Shown: positions 4,524 to 7,092 of the stretch, piece after piece
Layout of the letters: every line of letters begins with the position of its first letter
How positions within the stretch are numbered: position 1 is the first letter of the stretch
Source of the DNA: Prochlorothrix sp035286285
GTDB taxonomy: Bacteria > Cyanobacteriota > Cyanobacteriia > Prochlorotrichales > Prochlorotrichaceae
Length of the DNA stretch: 7,092 nucleotides
Assembly (NCBI GenBank): GCA_035286285.1
Contig: JAYKJG010000480.1
Coordinates: forward strand, 1-7,092
Direction of reading: 5' to 3'
Notes under the pieces: model-generated
The model's input: only the letters and a program-made list of their open reading frames with translations
What the model was told of the DNA's origin: nothing
Database searches by the model: none
Translations under genes and position numbers: made by a program

Positions 4524-5763
4524 GCCCTGCGCCTTTAAGTCTTTGGCCTTTAAGTCTTTGGCCTTTAAGTCTTTGGCTTTTGCTTTTAAGCCTTTTATTT
4601 TGCGATTTCTTGCCGTTTTTGTCGGTTTGCTGCTGCTGTGGCCCCAGTCCCTCCTTGCAGCTTCCCTGGCATCGGGCACCACGGTCCAGTGGTCGCCGTC
4701 CGCCGCCCCCAGCGCTGAAGCCCAGGAAACTGGTTTTGCCCGCGCCTTTGGCCCCCAAGACTGGCAGTTTCCCCAGGACTTTGGCCCCCATCCCCAGTAT
4801 CAAACGGAATGGTGGTACTACACGGGCAATCTCTCAACCCCAGAAAACCGCCCCTTTGGCTTTCAACTTACCTTTTTCCGCCAAGCTCTGACCCCCGTAA
4901 CTGCACTACCCGCTGAAGCTTCCCCCTGGCGTACTCCCCAGCTTTATTCCGCCCATTTCACCGTGAGTGATATCCAGGCCGATCGCTTTTACCAGTTTGA
5001 GCGCTTTAGTCGTGGGGCCGTGGGGCTAGCGGGTGCCCAGGCTGATCCCTATGGGGTTTGGCTTCAGGATTGGTCGGCCACAACGGAGGGCGATCGGGTG
5101 CGGCTGCGGGGGAAGGCCGAGGGTGTGGCGATCGATCTCCGCCTCACGCCAACCCAGCCGATTTTGCAGGGGAATCAAGGGCTAAGTCAAAAGGGGCCAG
5201 AACCGGGCAATGCCTCCTATTACTATTCCCAGGTGCAACAGGCGACCCAGGGCACGGTGGCCCTTGACCAACAACGGTTTACAGTGCAGGGGGTAACCTG
5301 GATGGATCATGAGTATTCCACTAGCTCCCTGAGTCCTGGGACTGTGGGGTGGGATTGGTTCTCGTTACAGGATCGGGAGGGGTCGGCCTTAATGCTGTAT
5401 AGCCTGCGCCGAGGGGATGGAAGCTCAGAACCCCAGTCTGCGGGGACGTTTGTGGCGGCAACAGGCCAACAACAGGCGCTGCACAGGGAAGAGTGGCGCT
5501 TGGAGGTTCTGGAAACCTGGACGAGTCCCAGCACGGGGGCGCAATATCCGTCCCATTGGCGGCTCCAGGTTCCAAAACTTGATTTAGAGATGGATATAGT
5601 CCCCCAAATGGCGAATCAGGAACTGGAAACGGCGCTGACTGCCTATTGGGAAGGGGCGGTACGGTACCAGGGAACCCAGGGCGATCGTGCTCTCCAGGGC
5701 CAAGGCTATGTCGAACTGACGGGCTATGCCACGGCTATGACCCGACTGTTAGCGAGTCCCTAG
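4504..5763 (+). CDS. Exported lipocalin-like protein of the CrtC/AttH family (COG5621 type)
   Basis: With the start at 4504 the product is 419 aa. The N-region is basic and contains three AFKSL repeats (residues 10-24); a hydrophobic core follows (31-46, then WPQSLLAAS), with probable signal cleavage near LLAAS (50-54). It is therefore predicted to be exported to the periplasm or lumen. Family hallmarks are EWWYYTGNL (102-110), SAHFTVSD (149-156), WMDHEYSTS (266-274), GWDWFSLQ (282-289) and YWEGAVR (381-387), which span the two lipocalin-like barrels of the family. Relatives are often annotated carotenoid 1,2-hydratase or secreted hydrolase, but cyanobacteria normally use the unrelated CruF for that hydration, so I assign no reaction. 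The frame is open back to 4342; ATG 4471/4474 is a possible earlier start. The 20-nt overlap with the LCIB-like gene suggests co-transcription and coupled translation. CGATCG occurs about four times. Confidence 0.85.
   Translation: MLKFVFKPCAFKSLAFKSLAFKSLAFAFKPFILRFLAVFVGLLLLWPQSLLAASLASGTTVQWSPSAAPSAEAQETGFARAFGPQDWQFPQDFGPHPQYQTEWWYYTGNLSTPENRPFGFQLTFFRQALTPVTALPAEASPWRTPQLYSAHFTVSDIQADRFYQFERFSRGAVGLAGAQADPYGVWLQDWSATTEGDRVRLRGKAEGVAIDLRLTPTQPILQGNQGLSQKGPEPGNASYYYSQVQQATQGTVALDQQRFTVQGVTWMDHEYSTSSLSPGTVGWDWFSLQDREGSALMLYSLRRGDGSSEPQSAGTFVAATGQQQALHREEWRLEVLETWTSPSTGAQYPSHWRLQVPKLDLEMDIVPQMANQELETALTAYWEGAVRYQGTQGDRALQGQGYVELTGYATAMTRLLASP
4531..4575 (+). repeat. Three exact 15-bp repeats in the signal-peptide N-region
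   Basis: GCCTTTAAGTCTTTG occurs three times without change (4531-4545, 4546-4560, 4561-4575). A degenerate fourth copy, GCTTTTGCTTTTAAG, follows. The unit is a multiple of three, so each copy adds AFKSL in frame and adds one Lys to the N-region. Three identical copies imply recent expansion. Confidence 0.95.
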
Positions 5764-5800
5764 AATTGGGATCGCGCTAGGGGGCAACACCCTTAATCGA

Positions 5801-5880
5801 GGTGGGCGGCTTTGCCGCCTATCACAACCCTTAGTCTTAGGTGGGGCACTGGGCGAAAATTTGGGGTTTTCGAGGTGCCC
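5801..5880. terminator. Two adjacent hairpins after the lipocalin-like gene
   Basis: Hairpin one pairs GGCGGC (5805-5810) with GCCGCC (5814-5819) around TTT and extends to about 10 bp with G-U pairs (5801-5823). Hairpin two pairs GGGCAC (5844-5849) with GTGCCC (5875-5880), with an inner stem CGAAAA (5854-5859) / TTTTCG (5867-5872). Neither is followed by a proper T-run, so termination is uncertain. They may be mRNA end-stabilising structures or REP-like repeats. GGCGGCTTTGCCGCC-type hairpins are common intergenic repeats in cyanobacteria. Confidence 0.4.
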
Positions 5881-5926
5881 TAGGAAGAATGCGGTATAGA
5901 AAGAAGGCAGCATAAAAATATGCAGC

Positions 5927-5995
5927 ATGAAAACAATGACAGAATACAAGCAATGCCAAAGTTATGATGCCCTCATCGATGTGAGGCCAGAGTAG
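5927..5995 (+). CDS. Possible 22-aa leader ORF before the hydrolase
   Basis: This is an ATG-to-TAG frame of 22 codons (begins MKTMTEYKQC, ends DALIDVRPE). Its stop codon ends one base before the hydrolase ATG at 5997, a spacing that would allow translational coupling; neither frame has a clear Shine-Dalgarno. It matches no family that I know and shows no amino-acid run typical of an attenuator peptide. Just upstream, GCAGCAT-plus-A-run occurs twice at 15-bp spacing (5907-5913 and 5922-5928), the second copy covering this start codon. It may be chance. Confidence 0.2.
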   Translation: MKTMTEYKQCQSYDALIDVRPE

Positions 5996-5996
5996 A

Positions 5997-6914
5997 ATGC
6001 CAAACCGATTGATGCCAAAACTACCGGATGCTGTGGTTCAGGGGTTTGAACGCCTCAGCGAAGCGACCTCCCGCACCCTGGCCCAACAGATTCAAATTGC
6101 TCCCATTGCGACGGATCTCCAAGGGGAGCCGATCGCCACGGCCTATGTCCAAGCTGGACTGGCCAGCGATCGCCCGCCCCTGCTGCTGATCCCTGGTTTT
6201 GATAGCTCCCTGCTGGAATATCGGCGGCTGTTGCCCCGCCTCGCAGAGCAGCGGGAAACCTGGACGATCGATCTCTTGGGCTTTGGCTTTACCGATCGCC
6301 CCCCGGCCCTCCGCTACAACCCCGCCAACCTGCAAACGCACCTCTACGCCACTTGGCAGCAGCTTATTCAGCGGCCTGTGATTTTGGTGGGGGCTTCCAT
6401 GGGCGGGGCAGCAACGATCGAATTTGCCCTAGCCTACCCCGAAGCGGTGGCAGGACTGGTTTTGCTGGACAGTGCCGGGGTTAAGAATGGCCCCACGATC
6501 GGGAAGTTTCTGTTTCCGCCCCTCGATCGGTGGGCCGTGGAATTTCTGCGCCGCCCCGATGTTCGCCATAATATCAGTCGATCGGCGTACCATACCCCCG
6601 ACACCTACGCCACCCCCGATGCTGACACCTGCATGATGCTCCATCTCCTGATGCCCCACTGGGACACTGCCCTCAAGTCCTTCACCAAGTCCGGCGGCTA
6701 CCCCTCGGTTAAGCAGCACCTCAAAAACCTGAAAGCGCCAACCCTGGTGGTGTGGGGCAAGCAGGACAAGATTTTGGGCACCCAGGATGCCACGGTGATG
6801 GCGCAGGAAATTCCCACGGCGGATCTGGTCTGGATTGATAGCAGCGGCCATGTGCCCCACCTGGAGCAGTCGGAAGCTGTGGCTGAAGCGATCCTCCACT
6901 GGTTAGACCAGTAA
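5997..6914 (+). CDS. Alpha/beta-fold hydrolase, substrate unknown
   Basis: The 305-aa product is a typical single-domain alpha/beta hydrolase. The oxyanion-loop region LLLIPGFDSS is at 62-71 and DLLGFGFTDRP at 92-102. The nucleophile elbow GASMGG at 132-137 makes Ser134 the nucleophile. The acid is Asp257 in VVWGKQDKILG (251-261) and the base is His285 in DSSGHVPHLEQ (281-291). The lid region (about 160-235) contains FLRRPDVRHNISRSAYHT. No signal peptide or membrane segment is seen, so it is probably cytosolic. The triad is complete, so an active esterase, lipase or C-C hydrolase-type enzyme is likely, but the substrate cannot be read from sequence. The start at 5997 is chosen because the family-like sequence begins by about residue 10; ATG 6012 is an alternative. 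About eight CGATCG sites mark it as compositionally native. It is probably a separate transcription unit. Confidence 0.88.
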   Translation: MPNRLMPKLPDAVVQGFERLSEATSRTLAQQIQIAPIATDLQGEPIATAYVQAGLASDRPPLLLIPGFDSSLLEYRRLLPRLAEQRETWTIDLLGFGFTDRPPALRYNPANLQTHLYATWQQLIQRPVILVGASMGGAATIEFALAYPEAVAGLVLLDSAGVKNGPTIGKFLFPPLDRWAVEFLRRPDVRHNISRSAYHTPDTYATPDADTCMMLHLLMPHWDTALKSFTKSGGYPSVKQHLKNLKAPTLVVWGKQDKILGTQDATVMAQEIPTADLVWIDSSGHVPHLEQSEAVAEAILHWLDQ

Positions 6915-6930
6915 CTTTTCGGTACTGGTC
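6906..6930 (+). terminator. Hairpin spanning the hydrolase stop codon
   Basis: GACCAGTA (6906-6913) pairs perfectly with TACTGGTC (6923-6930) around a 9-nt loop, and the left arm includes part of the TAA stop (6912-6914). No T-run follows the stem. It could be a weak terminator or a 3'-end stabiliser. Confidence 0.35.
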
Positions 6931-6934
6931 CCGG

Positions 6935-7077
6935 CACGAAAACCGGGCGCGAAAACCGGGCGCGAAAACCGGGCGTGAAAACCGGGCGTGAAAACCGGGC
7001 GCGAAAACCGGGCGCGAAAACCGGGCGCGAAAACCGGGCGCGAAAACCGGGCGCGAAAACCGGGCGCGAAAACCGCG
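6935..7077. repeat. 13-bp tandem array, eleven units
   Basis: There are eleven contiguous 13-bp units with consensus CGCGAAAACCGGG. Unit 1 (6935-6947) has CA for CG at its start, units 4 and 5 (6974-6999) have CGTG for CGCG, and unit 11 (7065-7077) ends CGCG-like instead of CGGG. The others are identical. The array begins 20 nt after the hydrolase stop. Thirteen is not a multiple of three and no gene crosses it. It is not a CRISPR array, as there are no spacers. Confidence 0.95.
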
Positions 7078-7080
7078 CCC
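7062..7080. repeat. Perfect hairpin closing the 13-bp array
   Basis: GGGCGCG (7062-7068) pairs with CGCGCCC (7074-7080) around AAAAC. It uses the last repeat unit plus the flanking CCC. Read on the minus strand, the junction is TGTAGGGGCGCGG, similar to the GTAGGGGC ends of dispersed intergenic repeats in many cyanobacteria. I infer that the array grew from one end of such an element. Confidence 0.6.
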
Positions 7081-7092
7081 CTACATGGATTG

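Noticed and set aside
4447..4803. Minus-strand frame with LKGQR/LKAKD-like repeats
   Set aside because: The repeats are the reverse reading of the AFKSL-encoding units. The plus strand has the conserved EWWYYTGNL protein.
4504..5763. Firm annotation as carotenoid 1,2-hydratase (crtC)
   Set aside because: Only family resemblance supports it. No carotenoid genes are nearby, and cyanobacterial hydration normally uses the unrelated CruF.
6935..7077. CRISPR array
   Set aside because: The 13-bp units are contiguous with no spacers, and no cas gene is present.

Overview
The window looks like a piece of a cyanobacterial chromosome. It carries the photosystem I pair psaI-psaL, a cyanobacterium-type conserved protein, and many copies of CGATCG and GCGATCGC, the HIP1 motif that is over-represented in cyanobacteria. 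GC content is about 55-58 percent in most genes. No tRNA, rRNA, CRISPR array or transposase gene was recognised. I cannot name the species from the sequence alone.

Layout, left to right. Positions 1-406 hold no convincing gene. They contain a nested-hairpin dispersed repeat, several further inverted repeats, and a rightward intrinsic terminator that no rightward gene in the window explains. On the minus strand lie aroE (shikimate dehydrogenase, 407-1327), preceded by four 10-bp direct repeats, and upstream of it a conserved cyanobacterial protein with a probable HAS-barrel (1538-2293). A 295-bp divergent intergenic region separates these from the plus-strand genes.

The plus strand carries psaI (2589-2705, only 38 aa) and psaL (2905-3390), which end at a strong terminator built from two HIP1 octamers. 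A 14-bp tandem array and a 15-bp palindrome follow. Next comes a two-gene unit: an LCIB-type (theta-class-like) carbonic anhydrase (3660-4523), overlapped by 20 nt by an exported CrtC/AttH-type lipocalin-like protein (4504-5763) whose signal-peptide N-region contains three exact AFKSL repeats. After a hairpin-rich intergenic region come a possible 22-aa leader ORF and an alpha/beta hydrolase with an intact Ser-Asp-His triad (5997-6914). The window ends in an eleven-unit 13-bp tandem array closed by a perfect hairpin.

How the genes fit together: psaI and psaL encode the two small subunits at the trimerisation face of photosystem I. AroE serves aromatic amino-acid synthesis, and the LCIB-like protein would interconvert CO2 and bicarbonate. 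These are probably neighbours rather than one pathway. The most unusual points are the LCIB-type carbonic anhydrase, which has low GC and no HIP1 core although it sits between HIP1-rich genes, and the presence of four unrelated short tandem arrays (10, 13, 14 and 15 bp) in 7 kb, one of them inside a coding region.
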